DNA of 64,000 nt, taken from contig NC_073340.2 of NCBI RefSeq assembly GCF_027580225.2, positions 16,438,001 through 16,502,000 of the forward strand, written 5' to 3'. The translations under genes and the position numbers were made by a program. Shown piece by piece: positions 43,153 through 56,267 of the stretch. The stretch comes from Misgurnus anguillicaudatus (lineage: Eukaryota; Chordata; Actinopteri; Cypriniformes; Cobitidae). Under the pieces are notes generated by a model. It did not search any database and was not told the origin of the DNA. It worked only from the letters and a program-made list of their open reading frames with translations. The stretch's first letter is position 1. Each line of letters opens with the position of its first letter.

Positions 43153-44420
43153 TGTTGGGATTCGGTTTGTGTGTTTTTGAGATTTATTATTTCCTTGTCA
43201 TGTTTTCTTTTATTTTACTTATTGCTACCTTTGTTTCTTGTTTATTGTATTGGGTACTGTTTTTGATTGGGGTCTTGTCTTTGATTATGGTTTTGATTTG
43301 CATCATATCTTGTTTTGTTTCTTATCCTGTCTTTGTATTTGATTAGTATTATTTCTAGTGTTTATGTTTGTATTTGAGTCTTGCCTGTGTCTCCTCGTGT
43401 TGATTTATTGTTACCGCCTAATCATTTGTTATCCTGGTTACTCTATAGGTGTGTTCGACTTCATGCGGCGCTGCGCAGACCGATCGGTGGCTGACTTGAA
43501 GCAGTGCATTCCGGTTAGTACTTTTGTCCGACTTCAGCTGGCGCTGCAGGCACGTGATTGTGTCATATGGTTTTTAAGTACCGCGAGAGCGGTTCGAGAT
43601 CAGCCGCCTGAGTAAGCCAGCGCAGTTCGCGAAGAGGAGCTGCACGGGCTGTAATGACGACACAGCTGTTTCACGATTGGTCGGATTCACCACATGACAA
43701 CAATCACGTGCATTTCGTGTTTATTTTCACGCCCTCAGTTCCACAAATGATCACAAATCTGTATTTTTATAACAGTTAAAGCTATTTTCATGTAGTCGCG
43801 ATGTTATATTGTGTCATCTTCATCAAAATAAAATGGATAAAAACGTAGACCCCACTACATTGGTATTTAAATAATATATGCTTATGTTGAACTCTCCATT
43901 CTTGCAAAACACTGCTGCAAGCCTCCTCAGCTCCACCCACGCTCACACACGGACACTCAAAACAGTATAATTCACTTTTTATGTAGTTTACATCTTACAA
44001 ATCATGTTTAATGTGATTAAGCAAGCAAACGGCACGTGATCAGCCATGCCTGGCGTAAATGCAGCAAACTACGGGAACCACAGCGCGTCCGACTTCACGT
44101 CTCCGTTTTCAGCTCCTCCTCGCCTGCACGCGGCTAATCTCGCCGATCGGTTACATCCAGCCACAGCCGATGTCGAACACACCTATTGTCTTCATGCTCC
44201 TCCCCCTTGTTTGTTGTCATGGTGTTTTATTGTTCTGGTTATTCCATTGGTTTACATTGTGTATTTATTGACTTCCTGTTCACTCCCTTGTCACGGTCCA
44301 TTGTCTTAATGTTACGGTGTTGCTCTGAGTTTTCGTGTTTTGTTTTTGTTTACCTGTGGAAATAAATCTTTGAACTGCACTTGGATCCATCCTCTCGTCA
44401 TTCGTGTGCTCATCGTGACA
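43153..44420 (+). mobile_element. Solo LTR, with a nested MITE
   Basis: TGTTGGG...GTGACA with the 5-bp duplication AAGAA (43148-43152 and 44421-44425). Its 3' part (AATAAATCTTTGAACTGCAC then TTGGATCC) resembles the LTR at 18600, so it is a Gypsy relative left by LTR-LTR recombination. 43443-44187 is an inserted TIR element (GGTGTGTTCGACTTCATG ... GATGTCGAACACACCTATT). Confidence 0.78.
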
Positions 44421-45234
44421 AAGAAAGGATACTTTCAGTTTACTTTTTATGTACTTCTCTAAAATGTACTTTAGGTACTTCTCAGAAATATACTTAAATT
44501 GTACTAAAGTATACTTGACCTATACCGACCGAAATGTCTAAGTATATTTGGCCTATACTTGTTTACTGACATATACTTAAACGTAATAAGGTAAAATGCA
44601 ACAACGAAAGCTACATCAAGAAAGCTGCAAAAAGCCATATGAATAGCCCTGGTGAAAAATAAATATACTTTATTGTATTTCAAGTATATTTAACTTTGCA
44701 ATAGTACATTACAAATATACTTAGAAAGAAATGTACCATCTTTGAATATATTGAAAGTATGCTTACAACATATTTGCTTACAATTAAACTTTTAACATAT
44801 TTCAAAATAATTATAATTTAGAATATTTTTTAAAAAGTATACTTTAAAAGAATATACTTGGAGTTAAAGTTCTGTGCAATTTTTAAAGTATACTAATTTA
44901 AACTTATTTTAAAGTTTATTTTAGGTATACTTTATCTGTTAAATAATTGTAATAATAATTATCATTATAATAATGCACTGACATATTTATAAAATACATT
45001 ATTTAGCATCCTTTAGAAACAGTATATTTTAAGTAAATTTTGAAAGTATATGTAGTGTACAAATGTATATTATCTTTATGGAGAATCTTTAGTGTTAGTA
45101 AACTAGTAGGTTATTTATTTTGTGCTGCAGGTATACTTTCAAGTATTTTTTACTACTTTTAGTTAACTAGTGTACTCATTCTGAAAGTGTACATGCAAGT
45201 GTTCTGTTAGTGTACTCTTAGTAAACTAAGTTAC

Positions 45235-46660
45235 TAGGGATGTCCCGATCAGGTTTTTTTGCCCTCGAGTCCGAGTCATTTGATTTTGAGTATCTGCCGA
45301 TACCGAGTCCCGATCCGATACTTCTATAATACATAAAAAAGAATAAATAAGAGCGAAAAAAAACAGAACCAGGATGTTCCTTACAGTATGTCATGCCGCA
45401 CGCATTGCTGTTTCTGTGTGGAGTCAAAAGAGTCTAACTCTGTGCCAGCGCATAACTACAGATGTGTTAAATATAATGAGAATATATATAGTATATGTAC
45501 AGGGGTTAAATTGGGATTTGTTTTGTGGGGATGCTCTGTTGGGAGGGAGGGTTCGAGGGGTAAAATGTTTAATCCTGATGACAGCAAAGACACTGGTGTG
45601 TTTCAATGACATTTTGGACCTCTGATATGATTTTATAAGTTTCAGTTTTAAAGCTGTGCCACAGGTTGACCCAAACTTTAAAACCTGAACTTTAAATTAT
45701 GCAAATCTATGAGTCTGACACCCTATATGCATTTGGTGCACATGTCATTATGCACAATTGATCAAACTTTGAAGGAAGTTATAAGAATCAACCTCCTTGA
45801 CTAATTCTATGCATAAGATAGGCTACCCAAAAAGACTCAATTAACAAGAAAAACAACATACTGATTCAGCAATATGTCTTATAAATTAGCCACAGAGATT
45901 CCCTAAGCTGGTCAGCAGTTAGTTATGAAATACCTATAGTTAGGTCGTAATTAATCTGTATAATCAAAATACATTATTTTATTAAACTATACAATCAGTT
46001 GTATCCAGTTATCTAGTTAACATATTGTAATGAGATGAGTGACATGGCTAGACATACTTTGATACTTTGTTTCTAGACTTCTATTAAGTTTTCTCGACGT
46101 GGGCACCATTCTTACCTCTCTCTCTATCTCTCATCTCTACAGTATCCTGCGCGAATGCGCGTTCTTGAGGTTCTGAGTGAGACGCGGAGCTGCGTCTGAG
46201 CACATGGTGACAAAACGATCAACGCGTCGTTTAAATGAGCGGTAAAAAAACGGTTTTGTCGTGGGTTCCTTGCACGCACGAGTGTGAAGCCTATGGATGA
46301 ATTTGAAAGCACGTCAATAGGCTTGTTCGACTTCATGCGGCGCCGCAACAATCGACAGCCGGGTGACGTCAAACTACCGCGAGAGTGATCCGCAAAATCA
46401 TACGGAGGAGTTTGCTTTTAAATCGCTCTCCCGGAACTTAGACGTCATCCGGCTGCCGGTTGTTGCGGCGCTGCATGAAGTCGAACAAGCCTATTCTCTT
46501 CTCATCAGTTCACACGCACCAGCGCAGCGCGTACACTGGCGCGGAGCAGAGCGAGACGAGACCTTAATGGATTTTAAACCCTGCATATGTATCCGAGTCC
46601 TGATCGGGAGGTAACGTCCGATTCCGATCGAGTCTGAAACCACGTGATCGGGGCTGATTT
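45235..46660. mobile_element. hAT-like element, copy 1, right end truncated
   Basis: It begins TAGGGATGTCCCGATCAGG and is a highly similar inverted copy of 53122-54563. It stops about 40 bp short of the expected end, so no duplication is seen. It contains the nested hairpin MITE 46319-46494. Confidence 0.78.
46319..46494. mobile_element. Hairpin MITE nested in hAT copy 1
   Basis: The ends TAGGCTTGTTCGACTTCATG and CATGAAGTCGAACAAGCCTA are inverted copies. Matching DNA lies in copy 2 at about 53318-53495, and related ends are in the solo-LTR insertion. Confidence 0.75.
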
Positions 46661-46734
46661 GCAAGTACTCTTTTACTATACTTTTAGTTAACTAGTAGTT
46701 TACTACTCAACTGTACTTTGTGAACATAACATCA

Positions 46735-46737
<3 letters not shown>

Positions 46738-46775
<38 letters not shown>
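46738..46775. repeat. (AT)n microsatellite
   Basis: About 19 uninterrupted AT units. Confidence 0.9.
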
Positions 46776-46777
<2 letters not shown>

Positions 46778-46919
46778 CTTACAAGTCTCATAAACTTATA
46801 TTTTATTCACAATAGAATAAAATTGTGAATACAATATATTGTGAATAAAATATAATTTTATGAGATTTGTAAATGATTCCATTCCCTTTTTACTCACAAT
46901 TTCTACAGTGTCCCAACCT

Positions 46920-47309
46920 TTTCTGGCTGAATCCCCTGAATATTAACTTTCGTTCTGGACTCCATTTCCCATAATCCCGCATACCTGGACTGATTACTCT
47001 GCCACCTGAAACTCACTGGACAGCCTATATAAATTCTCTGGAAACATTCAGTCAGTGCAAAGTCTTGATTTGTACCGGCTGTCATTGCTGAGCCGTTTGC
47101 CTGCTTGCATATCTATCTGTATTTATTGATCTTTATCTGTTTTTATGAGTATGTTTGTTGCATGCCCTGACCCTTTTGCCTGTTTCATGACTTCGAGATT
47201 TGCCTGCCCTACATTGCTGTGTTTGCTGTTGTTTGACCTTGCCTGTTGGAATATGAGTGTGTTTAATAAAAACCTGCAGATGGATTCTCAGTGTTAAAGT
47301 GCTTTGTTA
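46920..47309 (+). mobile_element. LTR-like fragment
   Basis: A TATATAAA box near 47026, an AATAAA near 47266 and a TGTTACA end near 47309 resemble an LTR. The left end and a target duplication were not found. Confidence 0.35.
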
Positions 47310-47820
47310 CACAAGCAGTATACAATAAGTAACCTACTAGTTTACTAAGAGTACACTAATAGAACACTTGCATGTATATTTTCAGTATATGACTAGTAAA
47401 CTACTAGTTAACTAAAAGTATATTAAAAGAACACTTGGAAGTATACCTGCAGCACAAAATTTGTAACCTATTAGTTTACTAAGAATACACTAACAGAACA
47501 CTTGCATGTACACTTGAAGTATAAGTCAAGAAAACGTCTCGGTTATGGATGTAACCCACGTTCCCTTAAGGAAGGGAACGGAGACGTCACGTTGTGACCG
47601 ACGAATTGGGAACTCGCTTAGAGAGACCAATCTGCTTCGTATACTACTAAAACGCCAATGAACTTGTCATTGAGATATTTGCATAATTCTGGCGCCGCCC
47701 CGCCAGGTGCCTTTATAAGCAGCAGGTGCAAATAGGGAAATTAGCTTTTTTTCGCTGAGAAAGCCGGGAGAATGTGACCATTCGATAAACAGCAGGGAGC
47801 AGCCCTGTGGCAACGGGACG

Positions 47821-47925
47821 TGACGTCTCCGTTCCCTTCCTTCAGGGAACGTGGGTTACATCCGTAACTGAGACGTTCCCTTTCAGTCGGTCACTACGAC
47901 GTCACATCGTGACCGACGAATTTGG
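47821..47925. repeat. Internal complementary region of the DIRS element
   Basis: The first half (GACGTCTCCGTTCCCTTCC...) is the inverted copy of the left end (47535-47590). The second half (TTCCCTTTCAGTCGGTCAC...) is the inverted copy of the right end (about 52968-53018). In DIRS elements this segment templates closure of the circular cDNA. Confidence 0.75.
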
Positions 47926-48421
47926 AATCCCTACCAAAACGCCACTGAGGGCTGACCTCTTCCAGTGTCTGCGTAAAGCCCTTCGGTTCCACTTAAGGAG
48001 AAGGAGAATTAGGTTTTAAGGCAGAAGGCCGGGCACTAGATGTTCCTTTAACCCCACAGTAGTGCCACCGACTGGGAAGCGCCCTATCTGAGCGGTATAG
48101 GAACGCTGCAGAAGCCACCGCCCCTCTTAAGGGCTAATGGTGGACTAATAAACAGTAATAAGGACAGCCGTGGCTGTGTAAGCAAAGCAGTGCTCTGCTA
48201 AGGGAAACGTGGGCTGGTAGGATTAACCACACGGAATAATACTCACAAAGGAACCCGATGGGACACAATGTGGAGCCCAAGCCAAACACCTAGGTTCGTA
48301 AGAATACATCTAGTGAAAGGCTGACAGCCAATGCTCCGCAACAAAGGCTGCCAAGGCAGCGGAGGAAGAGCAATTCAAACCATTACGCATTTTTGCTCTG
48401 ATGGCCTTCCATACTGAAAAC

Positions 48422-48949
48422 TTAATTTGGAGCCTCAGTCGGAGGCTGCAAGCCGACTTGCGAGTCTGCTCTCCGTGCCCTCCCTGGTGAGGAAAGAACA
48501 TGAGAGGATACAGGCTCGATATGAACATTGTAAAATCTAATGAACGTATTAGGTGTCGCCCAACCAGCAGCTCTACAGATGTCTGTTAGCGAGGAACCAC
48601 GAGCAAGAGCCCAAGATGAGGCAACACTCCATGTGGAGTGCGCTCTCAAATTAAAGGGGCAAGGAATACCCTGAAGATTATAATCCAGGGCGATAGTATC
48701 AACTATCCAATGAGACATCCTCTGCTTAGTGACAGCTTTCCCTTTCTGCTGGCCACCATAACAAACAAAGAGCTGGTCTGAGGTCCTGAGGCTTTGCGTG
48801 CGAACCACGTAGAGTCGCAGTGCGCGTACGGGGCACAACAAAGCCATGGTTGGGTCTGCGTCCTCCGGGGGCAGCGCTTGCAAGCTCACCACCTGATCTC
48901 TGAAGGGAGTGGTGGAAACTTTGGGCACGTAGCCTGGTCTGGGTCTCAA
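48422..48949 (-). pseudogene. DIRS tyrosine recombinase, C-terminal catalytic part
   Basis: About 175 residues are open: LRLYVVRTQSLRTSDQLFVCYGGQQKGKAV..., the box RAHSTWSVASSWALARG, then DICRAAGWATPNTFIRFYNVH. The Tyr of RFYN is the expected nucleophile. The H-x-x-R box reads HSTW: the second catalytic Arg is Trp (TGG, likely from CGG). The enzyme should therefore be inactive. The N-terminal part lies further right in broken frames. Confidence 0.75.
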
Positions 48950-51433
48950 TGTTACACTCGAGATAGCAGGGCCAAACTAAAGGCACGAATCGTCAACAGA
49001 GAATGCATGTAAAACCCCTACTCTCTTCATGGAGGCCAATGCTAGCAGGGTCAGAGTTTTCATTGATAAAAACTTCAGACTCGCAGACTGCAAAGGCTCA
49101 AATGGGAGACCTGAAGGCTTCAGCACCATGGACAGGTCTCAGGAGGAAAGAGGGAGGGCGCGAGGGGTTTAGGCTGCGAGCGCCTCTTAAAATGTGATAA
49201 CTCGTATCAACTCTGCCGTTGATAGTGAGTGATGAGCAGAAATAGCGGCGATATCAACTTTAATGGCCGAGGAACAGCCTACCATCTAACCTATGTTGAA
49301 GATATAAAAGCACAATGTTAAAGGACATTCTCTGGGGTCCTCACGTTGCGAAGAGCACCAGGTGTCTAAAAAGGTTTCACTAAGCGCGTAAGCCCGTCTT
49401 GTGGACGGTGCTCCTACCGCGTCGATGGTGTTAGATACTGCTTGCAATAAATCACCTAAACCTTGCGCGCACTCAACGACCATACATGGAGATCCCACAG
49501 GTTCGGGGCGCGAGTGCCAAATGTGCCCCTTCCTTGAGAAAGAAAGTCCTTCCTCAGGGGAATCCGCCAGGGAGGGCTGTCACGAGGAGCATTAACTATG
49601 AAAAAAAATTTTGGTCGTCCAGTACAGATGATTAATAAAAGGCTCTCCTCATCCTGCCTGACTTTGCACAGTGTCTGTGCAATTAAGCTCACTGGAAGGA
49701 ATGCGTGCTTCCGCATCCCCCGCGGCCAGCTGTGTGCCCACGCATCCACGCCGAGGCTGCCCTCAGTTAGTGATTAAATAGGCGACAGTGGGTATCGTCC
49801 GGCGACGCAAACAGATCTATCTACGCACGACCGAAACTTCTTCCAAATTAGCTGGACCGTCTGGGGGTGGAGGCGACATTCGCCGGGGCGCGCAGCTCGG
49901 GAAGCGCGTCTGCCGCTGTATTGAGCGATCCCGGAATGTAAATGGCACGAAGGGACCTCAGATGCTTCTGACTCTAAAGGAGGAGATGACGAGCGAGATG
50001 CGACAGGTGACGAGAGCGCAAAACCGCCTTAACGGTAAATAACGCAACAGTCGCAATGTTGTCGGTGTCGACTAATACATCCTTCCCTCGCATCTCCATA
50101 GCGGAGCGTACAAGTCCCAGATATACAGCGCACCGCTCACGGCAGTTGGGGTGCTATGCACACCCCTGAGACTGCAAGCCCATCATACGTGGCTGATTAT
50201 CCCGTGCTTAGGGCATCGCATGCTACAGAATGCCAGGAGACCCCTCAGAGGCATATCTTGCTATCAGAAATGCTGGGTCTACTACGGGGTAAAATTGAAA
50301 TGACACGCAGGTGTAATGTTTACACAGTGTATGCTGGTGCGCCACTCTCTCCTCGAGACTCGATCGTAAAGCCAACGCTGAAGCGGTCTCATATGACGCA
50401 GCTCGAGCAGTGTCACAGCCGCAGCATGCTGTCATATGTCCAGGAGCTTATATATTGAAATACCAGCCTCGGCGTTATCATCCAAAAAGATCACCTTTGT
50501 AGAGCCGATGCGTAAGTCAAATCGATCGTAACTCGCTGCGTATTTTGGGTACTATGAGATAAAGGCTGGAAAAACCCTATCATCATAATCTCGGTAAGAG
50601 GGACCGGCTCGATACATCCTTCGCCAGCAGGACATCGACTTATGCACGCAGTACATGTGCATTGGACACTTTCACTATATTGAAACGAAAGCCCGAGAAT
50701 TTTGGGGGTGTGCCGTTAATTTTTTTTCGTAACCGAGGCGGATCGTGCGTAAAACCTAACGAACCGGCAGGCACTGTACGAGTAGAATTAACGACACTAC
50801 CGAAGTACCCGCAGTGGGGCAGCGAAGCGAGACAGGTGAGACTGCCGGTGCGTCTGCTGTGACAGCATAAACATCTACAGTATGTGTGTGTGACACTGAC
50901 CTGAGCCCGCTGAGGGTGACGGTCGTCTGGTTTCCTCTGTGGAGAGCGCAGACTCCGATGAGGGTGCTGGTGGTCTGGTCTCCTCAGTGGAGGGCTCGGA
51001 CTCCTCAGGACACCCGCTGGCGATAGAGGAGAGGTAGGGTGAGCTGGTGTGTGCCCGCTCACGGCTCTCGATCCTCCGGAGACCTGGAGAGGGAAGAGGA
51101 ATGCACTCTTATGTGTGGTTAAGTGGGTACCGGCTAAACAGCCGGTGGAACACATGCAAACCAAGAATTTTCCACCCGACCCTCTACCGGTGGAAGGAGC
51201 GAATCACCGTCTCCTGAAGAGTGATCTTCTGCCAATCCGGGTCGCCCGTTACTGGCCACTTAAACTCCCGATTTTACGGGAAGCGGCTAAGCGGGCGGGG
51301 CAAGCTGCTGACGAGCGGTTCCCCCGCGCTGCCGAGATGGGGTCCGAGGAGGGGAACGGAGGTGGCCGCCGCAGGACAGACTGAGGAGCCGGCGTGGTGG
51401 ACTAAGGGCAGCTCTCCTTCGCCGGGGCATGAC

Positions 51434-52160
51434 CTAGGAGATCGCCTCAGTCTGCGCAGCGGAGCTGTACGACTCCACGGGCTCGCCGAAGAGGCCGGTC
51501 TGTGAGGCAGGAGCATTCAAGAAGTTGTTCTCGTCTGCGTCCGTCATGTCAGCCAGACACAGCCAAAATTGGCGATCTTGAACCACTGTGGTGGACATCG
51601 CACGACTGAAGGTCGCGGCCTCCCTCGTAAATCCTTGGTGAACCTGTAGCAACGTTATTGCGTGCAGGGCTGAAGCCGTCTCTCCGCATGCCTGACGGAC
51701 AGCGCCCGTAACCGGACGACTGTCTACAAACACGGGAGGGAAGGGGTGGGTGGTCCCTCCAGGAACGCAGCTGCATCGCAACCCCCCCCTCCACTGAAGG
51801 GGTCCCCGCCCTTAGCGGCTCCGTTGGTGAGGGAGGTGAGGGGTGAAAGCTGAAGCTGAAAGCTGAACGGCCGAGATAGCCGCAAATCACGTCAGCTCTT
51901 CGTGCCGTCGGGAAAGAAAGGCACAGGAGGAGAGGACCGAGAGATCCGAGCAGCTCCGAAATACCAATCACGTGGGCGGTACGGTTCGGGCGGAGAGGGG
52001 TTAACCTCTCCAACTCTACCGTTTCTGCCGCTCGAGCGGGCACGGCCGCCATCTCCGGAACGACTCTGCCTCGGAGGAAAAAATGGACACCCCTCTGATG
52101 CTGCAGAAGTGAACGGGACCAGAAGGAGGTCCAATGGATTCGGCAGAAATCGTAGAACAC
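51434..52160 (-). pseudogene. DIRS gag remnant
   Basis: Two overlapping minus-strand frames hold gag-like text: VRQACGETASALHAITLLQVHQG, AMSTTVVQDRQFWLCLADM and NAPASQTGLFGEPVE, matching the conserved C-terminal half of fish DIRS Gag. At least one frameshift splits it. Confidence 0.6.
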
Positions 52161-53121
52161 GACTCTGCAGTCTCCACCGGAGCCTCAACCGGCTGAGGAT
52201 GAGAGGCCGGTAGGTGGAGGACGCATCCTCCGTCCTACTCAGCGTAGTGATGCGAAGAGTGTCCTGCGAGCCCTTGACAGCCGCACCATGGCGGCGTCAG
52301 CACTACAAAGGCACAGACAGCATTCCCGTAGAAACGTCAGTCGTCTCCGCAATCCAAGAGGGTTATGCTCTCACAGAGCGTCTGTGAGTCTGTGAGAGGG
52401 TTCTCTCACAGAGAGAACAAAAACTCTCCACGAACGCAGCCTTGGAGTGCTTGATGCCTAAGCACGAAGACAGCACTCGTGACCGTCACTGGAACCCTTA
52501 TACCTCTCGCATCCAAGATCGCACGGACGAAAAGCAATCCTGAAAAGGACGCTGATCTCCAAATATACGAGAGAGTGGCTGTCTTTAAAAAGACACAGAG
52601 CTCTCAAGTATCACTCTTTAGGGAAATCACTCTTTAGGTGCTCAGCTGATGATGCGCACAGGGAAAGGCAACGCACACACTAAACTCAAAACAAAAAATA
52701 TGCAGAGCAGTGGAATACTGCGAGCGTCCGCTGTGTTAGTACTGCTTGTCAATCAACTTCAGCAACCGTTCCCAGAAGAGCAGAGAGTAGCTTCTCAGTA
52801 GCAGATAATGCCGGCTTTCGAAGCGAAAAAGCTAATTTCCCTATTTGCACCTGCTGCTTATAAAGGCACCTGGCGGGGCGGCGCCAGCATTATGCAAATA
52901 TCTCAATGCCAAGTTCATTGGCGTTTTAGTAGTATACGAAGCAGATTGGTCTCTCTAAGCAAGTTCCCAATTCGTCGGTCACGACGTGACGTCGTCGTGA
53001 CCGACTGAAAGGGAACTACTAGTATACTCATTAGTTCACTTGCAGTACAAATGAAGAACTAATTGTGCACTAGTTGTACACTTAAAGTTGACTACTCTTA
53101 CACTTATAGTGCACTTAGAAG

Positions 53122-54563
53122 TAGGGATGTCCCGATCCGATCACGTGATCGGAAATCGGCCCCGATCACGTGGTTTCAGACTCGATCGGAATCGGACGTT
53201 ACCTCCCGATCAGGACTCGGATACATATGCAGGGTTTAAAATCCATTAAGGTCTCGTCTCGCTCTGCTCCGCGCCAGTGTACGTGCTGCGCTGGTGCGTG
53301 TGAACTGATGAGAAGAAAATAGGCTTGTTCGACTTCATGCCGCGCCGCAACAACCGGCAGCCGGATGACGTCTAAGTTCCGCGAGAGCGATTTAAAAGCA
53401 AACTCCTCCGTATGATTTTGCGGATCACTCTCGCGGTAGTTTGACGTCACCCGGCTGTCGATTGTTGCGGCGCCGCATGAAGTCGAACAAGCTTATTGAC
53501 GTGCTTTCAAATTCATCCATAGGCTTCACACTCGTGCGTGCAAGGAACCCACGACAAAACCGTGTTTTACCGCTCATTTAAACAACGCTTTGATCGTTTT
53601 TGTCACCATGTGCTCAGACGCAGCTCCGCGTCTCACTCAGAACCTCAAGAACGCGCATTCGCGCAGGATACTGTAGAGATGAGAGATAGAGAGAGAGGTA
53701 AGAATGGTGCCCACGTCGAGAAAACTTAATAGAAGTCTAGAAACAAAGTATCAAAGTATGTCTAGCCATGTCACTCATCTCATTACAATATGTTAACTAG
53801 ATAACTGGATACAACTGATTGTATAGTTAAATAAATTAATGTATTTTGATTATACAGATTAATTACGACCTAACTATAGGTATTTTATAACTAACTGCTG
53901 ACCAGCTTAGGGAATCTCTATGGCTATTTTATAAGACATATTGCTGAATCAGTATGTTGTTTTTCTTGTTAATTGAGTCTTTTTGGGTAGTCAAGGAGGT
54001 TGATTCTTATAACTTCCTTCAAAGTTTGATCAATTGTGCATAATGACATGTGCAACAAATGCATATAGGGTGTCAGACTCATAGATTTGCATAATTTAAA
54101 GTTCAGGTTTTAAAGTTTGGGTCAACCTGTGGCAAAGCTTTAAAACTGAAGCTTATAAAATCCTATCAGAGGTCCAAAATGTCATTGAAACACACCAGTG
54201 GCTTTGCTGTCATCAGGATTAAACATTTTACCCCTCGAACCCTCCCTCCCAACAGAGCATCCCCACAAAACAAATCCCAATTTAACCCCTGTACATATAC
54301 TATATATATTCTCATTATATTTAACACATCTGTAGTTATGCGCTGGCACAGAGTTAGACTCTTTTGACTCCACACAGAAACAGCAATGCGTGCGGCATGA
54401 CATACTGTAAGGAACATCCTGGTTCTGTTTTTTTTCGCTCTTATTTATTCTTTTTTTATGTATTATAGAAGTATCGGATCGGGACTCGGTATCGGCAGAT
54501 ACTCAAAATCAAATGACTCGGACTCGGACTCGAGGGCAAAAAAACCTGATCGGGACATCCCTA
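53122..54563. mobile_element. hAT-like element, copy 2, complete
   Basis: The ends TAGGGATGTCCCGATC and GATCGGGACATCCCTA are flanked by the 8-bp duplication CTTAGAAG (53114-53121 and 54564-54571). It is opposite in orientation to copy 1, with the same nested hairpin MITE. It has no transposase ORF. Confidence 0.85.
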
Positions 54564-54716
54564 CTTAGAAGTATACTTTTATATACTAAAAGTGGGCCAA
54601 TTTAGTCCCAAGCGGTATTCAAGCAGTACACTTACAAGTATACTACTAGAACATAAATGTTAGTACACTTACTACATAAAGTATACTTAAAACTATACTC
54701 CAACATTACTTAAGTA

Positions 54717-56204
54717 CAGTGTTGGGAGTAACGCATTACAAAATATAATATATTACAGTAATATATTAGTTTTTGCTGTAACGCAGTAATATAACGCATT
54801 ACTCGTAAAATTTTGGTAATATTTTACTCGTTACAGTCTTAGTAACGAGCGCGTTACAACAATGCATTTCAAAATTAGACCGTGTTATTTTAAATTTTTA
54901 TTTTTGACCAATGCGCGCGACCAGCATCCACACATGAAAAAGCTGTGTAAATGGCTGCGTCCCAAACAGCATACTTCCATACTATATAGTGGGCGAAAAG
55001 CACTGCTTCTCGTACTCTTTGCCTACTATATAGTATGGAAAGAGGCGGTTTGAGACGCAGCGTATGTCTATTTCCACGTGCTGTATGCAACAAGTTCTTT
55101 AACTTTGTATTTGAAATGCGATTTGGACGCGGTGCGCGTCAAATATAGAGATGTTTCTTAAAGAGCCGAATCTGGGAAGTCCGCGGCTGTATTATAAGCA
55201 TTGACTAAAGTGGCCGCAATCAGGTCCGGTAGCGCCGCACACGCATAATTTTGCGAATAAGAGCACTAAGTAAGAGCAACAGAAAGTTTCTATCGGTCTC
55301 CTGTGCTGCTTGAACCTCAGAAGTAAAGAAACTTTTACAAATGTTGCCAGTAAAATCCATATCACACCAGCAATGACAAGGTAAGCTTTGCTATGATTAC
55401 AGTCCATATACATAATAGATTGCTAGGCTATTCCTATGCTATCTACAGTTTTATTACAAACAGCAACCTAAACTACAACATAACATTAGTGAAGACTTAA
55501 ACATGGTTATCTAAATAGTACATTTAAACATCACTGTTTAAAGTTTTTACCAGCCTTTGTATGGGAACCTATATTCATTGTTTGGCAAAAAGCAGTGCTC
55601 CTCTGTTTGTCTGTTTTATTAAGCAATTATATGTTAGCCTACATGTAATCCTATTGGACTGAAATGAGCTGTATTCCTTGAGGCCTAATCCTCCAATAGC
55701 ACTTTTTGATAAGTTGTGTCAATCCAGTGCATGCCAGGTTTGTGCTGTGAATCTGAATTAAAAGTGATCAAAAGAATAGAAATGAAAAGAGGTTGCGTGT
55801 CTTACCATGTTATTAGGCTATAGGTTGCATTATAGTGGGCTCTATTGTGTTTGGTATGTGTACTATAATTTACCAGACTTTTACCAGATCATTTGTCTAT
55901 GTTTATGATTATGACAGTAATTGTTACTGTATTTTGCCATAAGTCTTCACTTTGCCTATTCAAAGCTCGAGGGCCAACACATAACTTCTAGATTTATAAG
56001 CAGCAACAAACTACATTTTAACATTTTATAATGCCTAGTCATACTTCTGTTCTTTTGATGAAAGTAACTCAAAAGTAACGCAAAAGTAGTGTAACTCATT
56101 ACAGTTCAGAGAGAGTAATATTGTAATGTAACTAATTACTTTCAAATGACAGTAATTTGTAATATATAATGTATTACACTTTGGAAGTAACTTGCCCAAC
56201 ACTG
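54717..56204. mobile_element. hAT element (CAGTGTTGGG type)
   Basis: CAGTGTTGGGAGTAACGC ... AAGTAACTTGCCCAACACTG with the 8-bp duplication CTTAAGTA (54709-54716 and 56205-56212). About 54945-55065 is a nested MITE (GGCTGCGTCCCAAACAGC ... GTTTGAGACGCAGC). Non-coding. Confidence 0.85.
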
Positions 56205-56265
56205 CTTAAGTATACTTAATAAAATAAACTTGAAGTATACTTCTTTTTCGTAAGGGTATTGTTAA

Positions 56266-56267
<2 letters not shown>

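Larger units (their letters stand above)
47534..53020 (-). mobile_element. DIRS-type tyrosine-recombinase retrotransposon, decayed
   Basis: Inverted terminal repeats (about 47592-47750 and 52835-52985) enclose a gag-like region (about 51434-52160, minus) and a tyrosine recombinase (48422-48949, minus). An internal complementary region (47821-47925) lies next to the left terminal repeat. It is made of inverted copies of the two outer ends, the hallmark of DIRS elements. There is no target duplication, as expected. RT and RNase H should lie between about 49.0 and 51.4 kb, but no intact frame remains. Confidence 0.82.
43085..56258. mobile_element. TA-flanked element expanded into a 13-kb nest
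   Basis: The ends CCCTTACGAAAAAGAAGT (43087) and its inverted copy (ending 56256) are flanked by TA. The element's own DNA is the AGTATACTT-rich sequence seen in pieces at 43087-43152, 44421-45234, about 46661-46735, 47310-47530, 53020-53113, 54572-54708 and 56205-56256. Everything between these is later insertions. A TA duplication suggests a Tc1/mariner-type MITE. Confidence 0.7.

Noticed and set aside
47807..52213. Short plus-strand ORFs in the DIRS element
   Set aside because: The recognised recombinase and gag text is on the minus strand; the plus-strand frames show nothing conserved.
55192..55413. 73-residue minus-strand ORF with a hydrophobic stretch
   Set aside because: It lies inside a complete hAT element with 8-bp duplications; no splice context or homology recognised.
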